From Pseudomonadota bacterium (GTDB lineage Bacteria; Pseudomonadota; Gammaproteobacteria; Burkholderiales; Burkholderiaceae_C), in NCBI GenBank assembly GCA_023435325.1, contig JAEYRT010000054.1:1-5754 (forward strand): a stretch of DNA of 5,754 nt, written 5' to 3'. This document shows, in pieces, positions 1-5,754 of the stretch; within the stretch, counting starts at the first letter, position 1; every line of letters starts with the position of its first letter. Under the pieces are notes generated by a model. The model saw only the letters and a program-made list of their open reading frames with translations, was not told the origin of the DNA and did no database searches. The position numbers and the translations under genes are program-made.

Positions 1-1979
1 CCAACCACGCCGTGGTAAAGCCAGTTTGCCAAGTGCTGGCTGGAGATACGCAGCGTGGCGCGGTCTTCCATCAGGCCCACATTGTGGATGTCGAGCACCT
101 TGGAGCAACCCACGCCCTGATCCACCCAACGCACCACATAACCCAGGATGCCCTGGACGTTGTTGTCCAGCTCCTGCTGTTTTTCGGCGTCGGTCCACTT
201 GGGGTCCTTGGCCACAGGCACTTGCAGCAAGTCGGCCAGGATGTTTTCGCGCTCGGTGTCGGCGCTGGTCTTTTCCAGTTCCTTTTGCACGTCGGCCACG
301 TTGACCTGGTGGTAGTGCAATGCGTGCAGCGTAGCGCCGGTGGGTGAAGGGACCCAGGCCGTGTTGGCACCGGCCTTGGGGTGGCCGATCTTTTGCTCCA
401 GCATGGCCTTCATCAGGTCAGGCATGGCCCACATGCCCTTGCCGATCTGGGCGCGGCCACGCAAGCCCATGGTCAGGCCCACCAGCACGTTGTTGCGCTC
501 ATAGGCTTGCAGCCAGGCAGAAGTCTTCATGTCGCCCTTGCGTACCATGGGGCCCGCTTGCATGGCGGTGTGCATTTCGTCGCCAGTACGGTCCAGGAAA
601 CCCGTATTGATGAAGGCCACGCGGGCAGGTGCGGCAGCGATGGCCGCTTTCAGGTTCACCGAAGTGCGGCGCTCTTCGTCCATGATGCCGAGCTTGACCG
701 TGTTTTCTGGCAGACCCAGCAGCTTCTCGACGCGGCCAAACAGCTCGTTGGCAAAGGCCACTTCGACGGGACCGTGCATCTTGGGCTTGACGATGTAGAC
801 GCTACCGGTACGGCTGTTGCGGATGCCGTTGGCGCCATGGCCCTTCAAGTCATGGATAGCGATGGCTGTTGTGACCACGGCATCCAGAATGCCTTCGGGG
901 ATTTCCTTGTTCTCTGTGCCCCACAGGATGGCGGGGTTGGTCATCAGGTGGCCCACATTGCGCACAAACATCAGCGAGCGGCCATGCAGCTTGAGAGGCT
1001 GGCCGTTGGCGCCGGTGTATTCGCGGTCGCCGTTCAGGCCGCGGGTGACGGTCTTGCCACCCTTTTCAAACGATTCGGTCAGCGTGCCCTTGAGGATGCC
1101 CAGCCAGTTGCTGTAGCCCAGCACCTTGTCCTCGGCGTCCACGGCAGCGACCGAGTCTTCCAGGTCCAGAATGGTAGAGACAGCGGCTTCCACCACCACG
1201 TCGGACACACCGGCTGCATCGCTTTGACCGATGGGGGTGGTCTTGTTGATGATGATGTCGATGTGCAGGCCGTTGTTCTTCAGCAGCACGGAAGACGGTG
1301 CAGCTGCATCGCCCTGGTAGCCCACGAACTTGTCGGCGTCCTTCAGGCCTGTGGTGCTGCCGTCCTTCAAGCTGACGACCAGCTTGCCGCCTTCGACCTT
1401 GTAGCCAGCCGAATCCTTGTGCGAACCGCTGGCCAAAGGCGCTGCCTGGTCCAGGAAGTTGCGCGCAAATTCAATAACCTTGGCGCCGCGCACGGGGTTG
1501 TAGCCCTTGCCTTTTTCAGCACCGCCTTCTTCACTGATGGCGTCGGTGCCATACAGCGCGTCATACAGCGAACCCCAGCGGGCGTTGGCGGCGTTCAGGG
1601 CGTAGCGGGCATTCAGGATGGGCACCACGAGTTGCGGGCCGGCGATCTGGGCCAGTTCCGCATCCACGTTTTCGGTGGTGGCCTTGGCGTCTTTGGGCTG
1701 CTCGACCAGATAGCCAATCTGCTTCAGGAATTGCTGGTAGGCCGCCATGTCGGTAATGGGGCCGGGGTTGGCCTTGTGCCAAGTGTCCAGTTCCGTCTGG
1801 ATACGGTCGCGCTCGGCCAGCAGAGCGGCGTTCTTGGGGGCCAAGTCGGCCACCAGCGCATCAAAACCTTGCCAGAACGCCGCAGCGTCTACGCCAGTGC
1901 CGGGCAGCACTTGCTCGTTGATGAAAGTGTGCAGTTCGTTGGCAACTTGCAGGCCATGCACTTGGGTGCGAGTGGTCAT
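1..1979 (-). CDS. glcB: Malate synthase G (EC 2.3.3.9), C-terminus cut by the window edge
   Basis: Condenses glyoxylate and acetyl-CoA to malate, a cytoplasmic Mg-dependent step of the glyoxylate bypass and glycolate use. The 659 complete codons visible read as malate synthase G throughout, starting MTTRTQVHGLQVANELH. Family active-site motifs are all present: FVRNVGHLM with the catalytic Arg at 340, GIMDEERRT with the Mg ligand Glu435, GFLDRTGDE with Asp463, and LMEDRATLRISSQ with the catalytic base Asp639. Cys625 in GCSKV matches the redox-sensitive active-site Cys known in this family. Spacing agrees with the E. coli enzyme (E427, D455, D631, C617 are each offset by 8). E. coli GlcB has 723 residues, so about 70 C-terminal residues lie off the left edge. 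The start at 1979 is supported by a strong Shine-Dalgarno sequence 6 nt upstream. It is divergent from a LysR-type gene, its likely regulator. No frameshift or internal stop was seen. Confidence 0.97.
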   Translation of the reverse strand, partial: MTTRTQVHGLQVANELHTFINEQVLPGTGVDAAAFWQGFDALVADLAPKNAALLAERDRIQTELDTWHKANPGPITDMAAYQQFLKQIGYLVEQPKDAKATTENVDAELAQIAGPQLVVPILNARYALNAANARWGSLYDALYGTDAISEEGGAEKGKGYNPVRGAKVIEFARNFLDQAAPLASGSHKDSAGYKVEGGKLVVSLKDGSTTGLKDADKFVGYQGDAAAPSSVLLKNNGLHIDIIINKTTPIGQSDAAGVSDVVVEAAVSTILDLEDSVAAVDAEDKVLGYSNWLGILKGTLTESFEKGGKTVTRGLNGDREYTGANGQPLKLHGRSLMFVRNVGHLMTNPAILWGTENKEIPEGILDAVVTTAIAIHDLKGHGANGIRNSRTGSVYIVKPKMHGPVEVAFANELFGRVEKLLGLPENTVKLGIMDEERRTSVNLKAAIAAAPARVAFINTGFLDRTGDEMHTAMQAGPMVRKGDMKTSAWLQAYERNNVLVGLTMGLRGRAQIGKGMWAMPDLMKAMLEQKIGHPKAGANTAWVPSPTGATLHALHYHQVNVADVQKELEKTSADTERENILADLLQVPVAKDPKWTDAEKQQELDNNVQGILGYVVRWVDQGVGCSKVLDIHNVGLMEDRATLRISSQHLANWLYHGVV

Positions 1980-1985
1980 GTGGGA

Positions 1986-1993
1986 CTCCCCTT
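1986..1993 (-). promoter_or_regulatory. Shine-Dalgarno sequence of glcB
   Basis: On the minus strand AAGGGGAG lies 6 nt before the ATG at 1979. It fits the 3' end of 16S rRNA well and fixes the glcB start. The GGGAG core could also pair with CUCCC in the upstream leader hairpin (complement of 2023-2027), so access to it may depend on leader folding. Confidence 0.85.
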
Positions 1994-2011
1994 GAAACAT
2001 GTGAAAACCAT

Positions 2012-2029
2012 GGCTCCTTGCAGGGAGCC
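2012..2029 (-). other. Inverted repeat / possible hairpin in the glcB leader
   Basis: Perfect 6-bp arms GGCTCC (2012-2017) and GGAGCC (2024-2029) are separated by 6 nt, lying 33-50 nt upstream of the glcB start codon. In the glcB mRNA this gives a GC-rich stem with a six-base loop (CUGCAA), provided transcription starts upstream of 2030. There is no U-run, so it is not a terminator. It could equally be a DNA-level operator. The repeat is plainly visible; any role is inference. Confidence 0.45.
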
Positions 2030-2090
2030 TCGTTCACACTGTATTGCAAATCTCAGAGTTAATAAATTGGGGAAAAAGCGCAAAACTGAT

Positions 2091-2108
2091 GACTTTTATG
2101 CAAAAGTC
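2091..2108. promoter_or_regulatory. Putative operator 1: 18-bp dyad on the glcB side
   Basis: GACTTTT (2091-2097) and AAAAGTC (2102-2108) form perfect 7-bp arms around ATGC. Read on the minus strand it contains TTTTGCATAA, identical to the core of the second dyad at 2204-2213 on the plus strand. LysR-type regulators bind interrupted dyads in divergent promoter regions, so this is a candidate recognition site for the adjacent regulator. It lies 112-129 nt upstream of the glcB start codon. The arm spacing gives T-N10-A rather than the classical T-N11-A, so assignment to this protein is inference. Confidence 0.55.
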
Positions 2109-2199
2109 GGCAACACTTGCACTGGCTTTGTATGGCTGGGTACTTTGATAAACATAGCTGTAGACGCTTGTTGGATAAGCGTTTGAAGCCAATTTGATG

Positions 2200-2214
2200 C
2201 TTATTTTGCATAAG
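2200..2214. promoter_or_regulatory. Putative operator 2: LysR-type T-N11-A box just upstream of the regulator gene
   Basis: CTTAT (2200-2204), five bases, then ATAAG (2210-2214) form a 5-bp interrupted dyad. T2201 and A2213 satisfy the T-N11-A pattern of LysR-type regulator boxes, with the T and A paired in the dyad as expected. It ends 10 nt before the regulator's ATG, a position suited to negative autoregulation by blocking its own transcription. It shares the 10-mer TTTTGCATAA with the dyad at 2091-2108 in inverted orientation. Confidence 0.55.
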
Positions 2215-2224
2215 TGACGGAGTC

Positions 2225-3157
2225 ATGGACAAACTCAAAGCTTTCGAGTCTTTTGTGTCGGTGGCGACCAAGGGCAGCCTTACAGCCGCTGCCAAGGCGG
2301 AAGGTGTGGCGCCCGCCATCATGGGGCGCAGGCTAGATGCGCTGGAGGAGCATCTGGGCGTCAAGCTCATGGTGCGTACCACGCGGCGCATCAGCCTCAC
2401 GCATGAAGGCAGCGCGTTTCTGGAAGACTGCCAAAGACTGCTCGCCGATGTGGCCAACGCAGAGGCCAGCGTATCGGCAGGAGGCGTCAAAGCCACGGGT
2501 CATCTGCGCATCACCGCCCCGGCAGGGTTTGGGCGGCGCCACGTGGCACCTCTGGTGCCGCTGTTTCATGACCTGCATCCTGAGGTGACTATCTCCCTCA
2601 ATCTGAGCGACCGCGTGGTTGATGTGGCTGGCGAAGCTTATGACTGTGCGGTACGTGTAGGAGATCTGCCTGATTCGTCCCTGATCAGCGTGCGCATGGC
2701 GGACAACCGGCGTATGTGCGTGGCAACGCCCGGTTATCTGCAGGCCCATGGCACGCCCAGGCATCCATCGGAATTGACGCAGCATCGCTGCCTGACCTTG
2801 TCCAGCGATGCTTCCCAGACCAGAGGCTGGGCATTTCGCCTACCCAGTCGCGATGGAGGGACCGAGGTCGTGCACTTCAAGCCCACGGGACCGCTCGACT
2901 GCTCGGATGGACAGGTGCTGCACGACTGGTGTCTGGGCGGCTGGGGCATAGCCTGGCGCAGCACGTGGGAAGTGGAGGCCGAGATTGCGGCTGGTCGCCT
3001 GGTGGAAGTGTTGGCAGAATTTGCTGCGCCGCCGAATGGCATTTACTTGGTATTTCCGCAACGCAAGCACATGACGCTGCGTTTGCGCTTGTGGATGGAC
3101 TATCTCAAAGGGCAATATGAACGCCCCGAGTTTTGGAGCAAAGGCGTAGCGCAATGA
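2225..3157 (+). CDS. LysR-type transcriptional regulator, probable regulator of the divergent glcB
   Basis: A 310-residue protein, the usual LysR family length. Residues 1-60 are the winged helix-turn-helix: MDKLKAFESFVSVA, then GSLTAAAKAEGVAPAIMGRR as the helix-turn-helix, and LGVKLMVRTTRRISLTHEG as the wing. A linker helix spans about 60-88. From about 91 (TGHLRITAPAGFGRRHVAPL) to 300 is the periplasmic-binding-protein-like effector domain, of the CrgA/DmlR-like type with the DCAVRVGDLPDSSLIS stretch at 140-155. The ATG start gives the canonical family N-terminus, though GGAG at 2219-2222 is only 2 nt upstream, so initiation may be weak. Its divergent position to malate synthase G suggests control of glcB, perhaps sensing glyoxylate, glycolate or another C2/C4 acid; the effector cannot be told from sequence. 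Its stop overlaps the next gene's start. Confidence 0.93.
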   Translation: MDKLKAFESFVSVATKGSLTAAAKAEGVAPAIMGRRLDALEEHLGVKLMVRTTRRISLTHEGSAFLEDCQRLLADVANAEASVSAGGVKATGHLRITAPAGFGRRHVAPLVPLFHDLHPEVTISLNLSDRVVDVAGEAYDCAVRVGDLPDSSLISVRMADNRRMCVATPGYLQAHGTPRHPSELTQHRCLTLSSDASQTRGWAFRLPSRDGGTEVVHFKPTGPLDCSDGQVLHDWCLGGWGIAWRSTWEVEAEIAAGRLVEVLAEFAAPPNGIYLVFPQRKHMTLRLRLWMDYLKGQYERPEFWSKGVAQ

Positions 3158-3600
3158 CATTGGAAGCTATTTTGGCAAGCTTGCACTTGCTGGCCATCTT
3201 GACCTTGGTGGTGTTCCTCTCCAGCGAAGCGGCGCTATGCCGCAGCGATTGGATGAATGAGGCGGTTGTCCGGCGTCTGGCCAGACTGGACATGATTTAC
3301 GGTCTGGCCGCGCTGGTGTTGCTGCTGACTGGCATTGCGCGCATTGTCTGGGGCGCCAAGGGCCTGACATGGTATGTCTCGCAGCCGCTGTTTCATCTGA
3401 AGATGCTGCTGTTCTTCATCACTGCTGCCATGTCTTTGCGCCCCACGTTTGCGATTCGCAAGTGGCTCAAGACCTTGAACGTGGCTGGCACACTGCCGCA
3501 GCCCGAGGCCGTACGCATGGTGCGCAGATGGATCATGGTGCAGGCGCACATCATCCCCGTGATTGCGGTCGTGGCTGTGTTCTGGGCGCGGGGCATGTAG
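3154..3600 (+). CDS. DUF2214-type small integral membrane protein, translationally coupled to the LysR-type gene
   Basis: A 148-residue protein of unknown function that I place in the DUF2214 membrane family from overall character. Four hydrophobic segments are visible: about 4-27 (ILASLHLLAILTLVVFLSS), 46-66 (DMIYGLAALVLLLTGIARIV), 79-95 (LFHLKMLLFFITAAMSL) and 126-144 (WIMVQAHIIPVIAVVAVFW). Histidines within or beside helices (H11, H81, H132) and the basic loop RPTFAIRKWLK are noteworthy, but no catalytic motif is evident. The start ATG overlaps the regulator's TGA in an ATGA arrangement, with AAAGG at 3140-3144 as a modest ribosome site. An in-frame TTG at 3133 would add seven residues but is less likely. 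The overlap implies co-expression with the regulator, not necessarily shared function. Family placement fairly sure; role unknown. Confidence 0.82.
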   Translation: MTLEAILASLHLLAILTLVVFLSSEAALCRSDWMNEAVVRRLARLDMIYGLAALVLLLTGIARIVWGAKGLTWYVSQPLFHLKMLLFFITAAMSLRPTFAIRKWLKTLNVAGTLPQPEAVRMVRRWIMVQAHIIPVIAVVAVFWARGM

Positions 3601-3644
3601 TGAAGCATAGGCTTGGCCTGCACATCCTGGTGAAACCATGGCTG

Positions 3645-3674
3645 TCGGCAGGCTCGGGGCGGCGCACGTAAAAT
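3645..3674 (+). promoter_or_regulatory. Predicted sigma70 promoter of argS, likely giving a leaderless mRNA
   Basis: TAAAAT at 3669-3674 matches the -10 consensus at five of six positions. TCGGCA at 3645-3650 is a weak -35 (four of six) with 18-bp spacing. The usual 6-7 nt from -10 to the start site puts transcription at about 3681, the A of the argS ATG. No Shine-Dalgarno sequence exists in the six bases between, which fits leaderless initiation. The -10 is directly visible; the start site is inferred. Confidence 0.5.
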
Positions 3675-3680
3675 CGCCCG

Positions 3681-5387
3681 ATGCTCTCCGTCAAACAGGA
3701 TTTGCTCGCAGCTCTGGCTGCTGAGCTCGAAACATTGTCGCCCGGCGCTGGTGCGCGCGCTGCGTTTGAAAACCCCAAGGTTGCTGCCCATGGTGACTTC
3801 GCCTGCACGGCGGCCATGCAGTTGGCCAAGCCTTTGAAGGCCAACCCACGTGCGCTGGGCGAACAGCTCAAGTCTGCGCTGGAAGCCACTCCTGCGTTCC
3901 AGCAGTGGGTGGATGCGATTGAGATCGCAGGCCCCGGCTTTTTGAACATCCGCCTCAAGCCCGCCGCCAAACAGGAAGTGGTGCGTGAAGTGCTGGGTCA
4001 AGGCAGCAAGTTTGGCTATCAGGCTGATCGCGGTGAAAAAGTGCTGGTGGAGTTTGTTTCCGCCAACCCCACAGGTCCACTGCATGTGGGGCACGGACGC
4101 CAGGCGGCCATTGGGGATGCCATCAGCAACCTGTACGCCACCCAGGGCTGGAATGTGCACCGCGAGTTCTATTACAACGACGCGGGCGTGCAGATTGACA
4201 CGCTGACCAAGTCCACCCAGTTGCGTGCCAAGGGTTTCAAGCCCGGTGACGAGGTCTGGCCGACCGATGCCGACAACCCGCTGGCCAAGAATTTCTACAA
4301 CGGTGACTACATTGCCGACATTGCCCAGGCTTTCCTGAACAAGGAAACCGTGAAGGCCGATGACCGCGAATTTACCGCCAATGGCGATGTGGATGACTAC
4401 GACAACATTCGCCAGTTTGCCGTAGCCTACCTGCGCAATGAGCAGGACAAGGACCTGCAGGCGTTCAACCTGAAGTTCGATCAGTACTATCTCGAATCGA
4501 GCCTGTACGAAAACGGCCATGTTGAAGCCACGGTGCAGCGTCTGATTGCCAACGGCCACACTTACGAGCAAGACGGCGCGCTGTGGCTCAAGTCCACCGA
4601 CTACGGTGACGACAAAGACCGCGTGATGCGCAAGACCGATGGCGGCTACACCTACTTTGTGCCGGATGTGGCCTATCACATCCAGAAGTTCCAGCGTGGA
4701 TTTACCAAGGTGGTGAACATTCAGGGCACGGACCACCACGGCACCATTGCCCGCGTGCGTGCCGGTCTGCAGGCGGCCGATGTGGGCATTCCTGCCGGAT
4801 ACCCTGACTACGTGCTGCACACCATGGTGCGCGTGGTGCGCAACGGCGAGGAAGTCAAGATCAGCAAGCGTGCCGGCTCCTACGTGACACTGCGGGACCT
4901 GATCGAGTGGACCAGCAAGGATGCGGTGCGCTTCTTCCTGCTGTCGCGCAAGCCCGATACCGAGTACACCTTCGACGTGGACTTGGCGGTAGCGCAGAAC
5001 AATGACAACCCTGTGTACTACGTGCAGTACGCCCACGCTCGTATCCAGTCGGTGCTGCGTACATGGCAAGAGCAAGGCGGCAAGCTGGAGCAGCTCAAGT
5101 CCGTGGATCTGTCGGCGCTGGAAGGTCCACAGGCGCAGGCTTTGATGCTGTTGCTGGCCAAGTACCCCGAAATGCTGACGGCTGCGGCCCATGGCAATGC
5201 GCCGCATGATGTGACTTTCTACCTGCGTGATCTGGCATCCAGCTACCACAGCTACTACGATGCCGAGCGTATCTTGGTGGACGACGAAGCGGTCAAACTG
5301 GCGCGTCTGGCACTGGTCGCTGCAACGGCCCAAGTGCTGCACAATGGCTTGGCTGTGCTGGGTGTGGATGCACCGGAGCGCATGTAA
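3681..5387 (+). CDS. argS: Arginyl-tRNA synthetase (EC 6.1.1.19)
   Basis: Class I synthetase that charges tRNA-Arg with arginine in the cytoplasm; essential for translation. The 568 residues are complete. The N-terminal tRNA-recognition domain spans about 5-90 (ending GPGFLNIRL). The catalytic Rossmann core starts near 120 with VEFVSANPTGPLHVGHGR, whose HVGH at 135-138 is the HIGH motif. YYNDAGVQID at 164-173 and GTDHHGTIARV at 349-359 are further conserved stretches. EEVKISKRAG contains the KMSK-type loop KISK at 393-396. The DALR anticodon-binding domain occupies about 448-568, ending in the characteristic LGVDAPERM. The ATG at 3681 gives the normal family N-terminus despite lacking a Shine-Dalgarno sequence. 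An SPOR-type membrane protein gene follows 33 bp downstream, probably in the same transcript. No anomalies were seen. Confidence 0.98.
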   Translation: MLSVKQDLLAALAAELETLSPGAGARAAFENPKVAAHGDFACTAAMQLAKPLKANPRALGEQLKSALEATPAFQQWVDAIEIAGPGFLNIRLKPAAKQEVVREVLGQGSKFGYQADRGEKVLVEFVSANPTGPLHVGHGRQAAIGDAISNLYATQGWNVHREFYYNDAGVQIDTLTKSTQLRAKGFKPGDEVWPTDADNPLAKNFYNGDYIADIAQAFLNKETVKADDREFTANGDVDDYDNIRQFAVAYLRNEQDKDLQAFNLKFDQYYLESSLYENGHVEATVQRLIANGHTYEQDGALWLKSTDYGDDKDRVMRKTDGGYTYFVPDVAYHIQKFQRGFTKVVNIQGTDHHGTIARVRAGLQAADVGIPAGYPDYVLHTMVRVVRNGEEVKISKRAGSYVTLRDLIEWTSKDAVRFFLLSRKPDTEYTFDVDLAVAQNNDNPVYYVQYAHARIQSVLRTWQEQGGKLEQLKSVDLSALEGPQAQALMLLLAKYPEMLTAAAHGNAPHDVTFYLRDLASSYHSYYDAERILVDDEAVKLARLALVAATAQVLHNGLAVLGVDAPERM

Positions 5388-5409
5388 GCACATCAACGAG
5401 TAACGTCAC

Positions 5410-5415
5410 AGGCGG
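5410..5415 (+). promoter_or_regulatory. Shine-Dalgarno sequence of the SPOR-type gene
   Basis: AGGCGG lies 5 nt (a run of T) before the ATG at 5421 and supports that start. It contrasts with argS just upstream, which has no such site. Confidence 0.55.
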
Positions 5416-5420
5416 TTTTT

Positions 5421-5754
5421 ATGGGAAAGCAGCAGCGCGGGGGCACCATCCTCGGACTCATCATCGGTTTGATCCTGGGCCTGGGCGTCGCCCTGGGCGT
5501 GGCGGTGTACGTCACCAAGGTGCCTGTGCCCTTCATCAACAAGGGTGAGCAGAACAACAGCAAACTGCCTGAAAGCGAACGCAATCGCAACTGGGATCCG
5601 AATTCGCCGCTGTATGGCAATACGTCAGGGCCCAAACCAGCGCCAGCTCCGGCGCCGACTGTGCCCGACTACAGCAATGCAGCGCCCGTAACCGATCCGG
5701 TCACCCAGCCCCCGGCGACTGCGGCAGATCCGCTGGGCGAGCTGGCCAATGCAC
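5421..5754 (+). CDS. Single-pass membrane protein, probable FtsN-like SPOR-domain protein (5' part only)
   Basis: The 111 codons visible encode a short cytoplasmic N-terminus (MGKQQRGGT), one transmembrane helix at about 9-31, then a periplasmic stretch with VPVPFINKG, NWDPNSPLYG (58-67) and a Pro/Ala-rich low-complexity linker (71-103). This N-in, linker-out design, together with position directly after argS, matches the SPOR-domain proteins found there in Burkholderiales as I recall. Such proteins carry a C-terminal SPOR domain that binds denuded peptidoglycan at the division septum; here that domain would lie past the right edge, so the assignment is inference. The helix has glycines every fourth residue (8, 12, 16, 20, and 22, 26), a pattern that favours helix-helix packing. 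The start is supported by AGGCGG upstream. Confidence 0.8.
   Translation, partial: MGKQQRGGTILGLIIGLILGLGVALGVAVYVTKVPVPFINKGEQNNSKLPESERNRNWDPNSPLYGNTSGPKPAPAPAPTVPDYSNAAPVTDPVTQPPATAADPLGELANA

Larger units (their letters stand above)
1980..2224. promoter_or_regulatory. Divergent intergenic control region between glcB and the LysR-type gene
   Basis: These 245 bp are AT-richer than the flanking genes and must contain both divergent promoters. Visible elements are the glcB Shine-Dalgarno sequence and leader inverted repeat (1986-2029), a 7-bp dyad at 2091-2108, a T-N11-A dyad at 2200-2214, and a further ATAAGC half-site at 2175-2180 that is inverted relative to GCTTAT at 2199-2204. I could not pick a convincing sigma70 -35/-10 pair for either gene. 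The minus strand has a TATTAA (around 2058-2063) without a good -35, which would suit an activator-dependent glcB promoter. No small ORF here looked real. Confidence 0.7.

Noticed and set aside
2115..2160. Possible sigma70 promoter for the LysR-type gene (TTGCAC at 2117 with GATAAA at 2147).
   Set aside because: The spacing is 24 bp, far from the usual 16-18, and no better pair was found, so no promoter is called.
381..2186. Long plus-strand open frame (about 600 codons) opposite glcB.
   Set aside because: It runs antisense to a clear malate synthase G, its His/Gln/Val-rich translation resembles no family, and such shadows arise from codon bias in high-GC genes.
2059..2496. Minus-strand open frame across the start of the regulator gene and the intergenic region.
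   Set aside because: It overlaps the conserved helix-turn-helix coding region in antisense and shows no recognisable protein features.
3133..3153. Upstream TTG start for the DUF2214 gene, adding seven residues.
   Set aside because: The ATG at 3154 overlaps the preceding stop as ATGA, has a spaced AAAGG upstream and begins directly at the hydrophobic N-terminus; the extra residues are polar and lie inside the regulator gene.
3616..3653. Inverted repeat GCCTGC ... GCAGGC between the DUF2214 gene and argS, considered as a terminator.
   Set aside because: The loop is 26 nt, the stem only 6 bp and no T-run follows; it is too weak to call a terminator.
3393..5396. Very long minus-strand open frame (about 667 codons) opposite argS and part of the DUF2214 gene.
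   Set aside because: It covers two well-supported plus-strand genes and its translation is low-complexity His/Gln/Val-rich with no recognisable domain; it is a compositional shadow.
5594..5605. GGATCC directly followed by GAATTC, like a BamHI-EcoRI cloning linker.
   Set aside because: It sits in frame inside the SPOR-type gene, encoding part of NWDPNSPLYG, a segment that looks native, and the reading frame and composition continue unbroken on both sides.

Overview
The window looks like ordinary core chromosome of a beta-proteobacterium, most likely a member of the Comamonadaceae (Comamonas/Delftia/Acidovorax relatives). This rests on the protein character of malate synthase G and arginyl-tRNA synthetase, the fairly high GC content, and the order argS followed by a small SPOR-type membrane protein, which I recall from Burkholderiales. 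The species cannot be fixed from sequence alone. I see no mobile element, CRISPR array, tRNA or rRNA gene.

Layout. Positions 1-1979 (minus strand) hold most of glcB, malate synthase G; the last ~70 codons lie off the left edge. A 245-bp AT-richer divergent intergenic region (1980-2224) separates it from a LysR-type regulator gene read to the right (2225-3157). The regulator's stop codon overlaps the start of a small four-helix membrane protein of the DUF2214 type (3154-3600). After an 80-bp gap comes argS (3681-5387). It has no Shine-Dalgarno sequence but has a TAAAAT -10 box placed so that transcription would start at or next to the ATG. After 33 bp the 5' part of a single-pass membrane protein begins (5421 to the right edge), probably an FtsN-like SPOR-domain protein whose SPOR domain lies outside the window.

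How the genes work together. glcB supplies the second step of the glyoxylate bypass and glycolate/glyoxylate use: acetyl-CoA plus glyoxylate gives malate. The divergent LysR-type gene is the natural candidate for its regulator. The best unexplained signal is in their shared intergenic region. Two dyads, one nearer each gene, share an exact 10-base core (TTTTGCATAA) in opposite orientation, with centres 108 bp apart. They look like two operators for the divergent regulator. The glcB leader may also form a hairpin that competes with pairing of the Shine-Dalgarno sequence. argS and the SPOR-type gene are housekeeping functions (tRNA charging, cell envelope/division) and probably form a separate transcription unit. 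No clearly new biological system is visible; the operator pair and the small coupled membrane protein are the parts most worth a second look.
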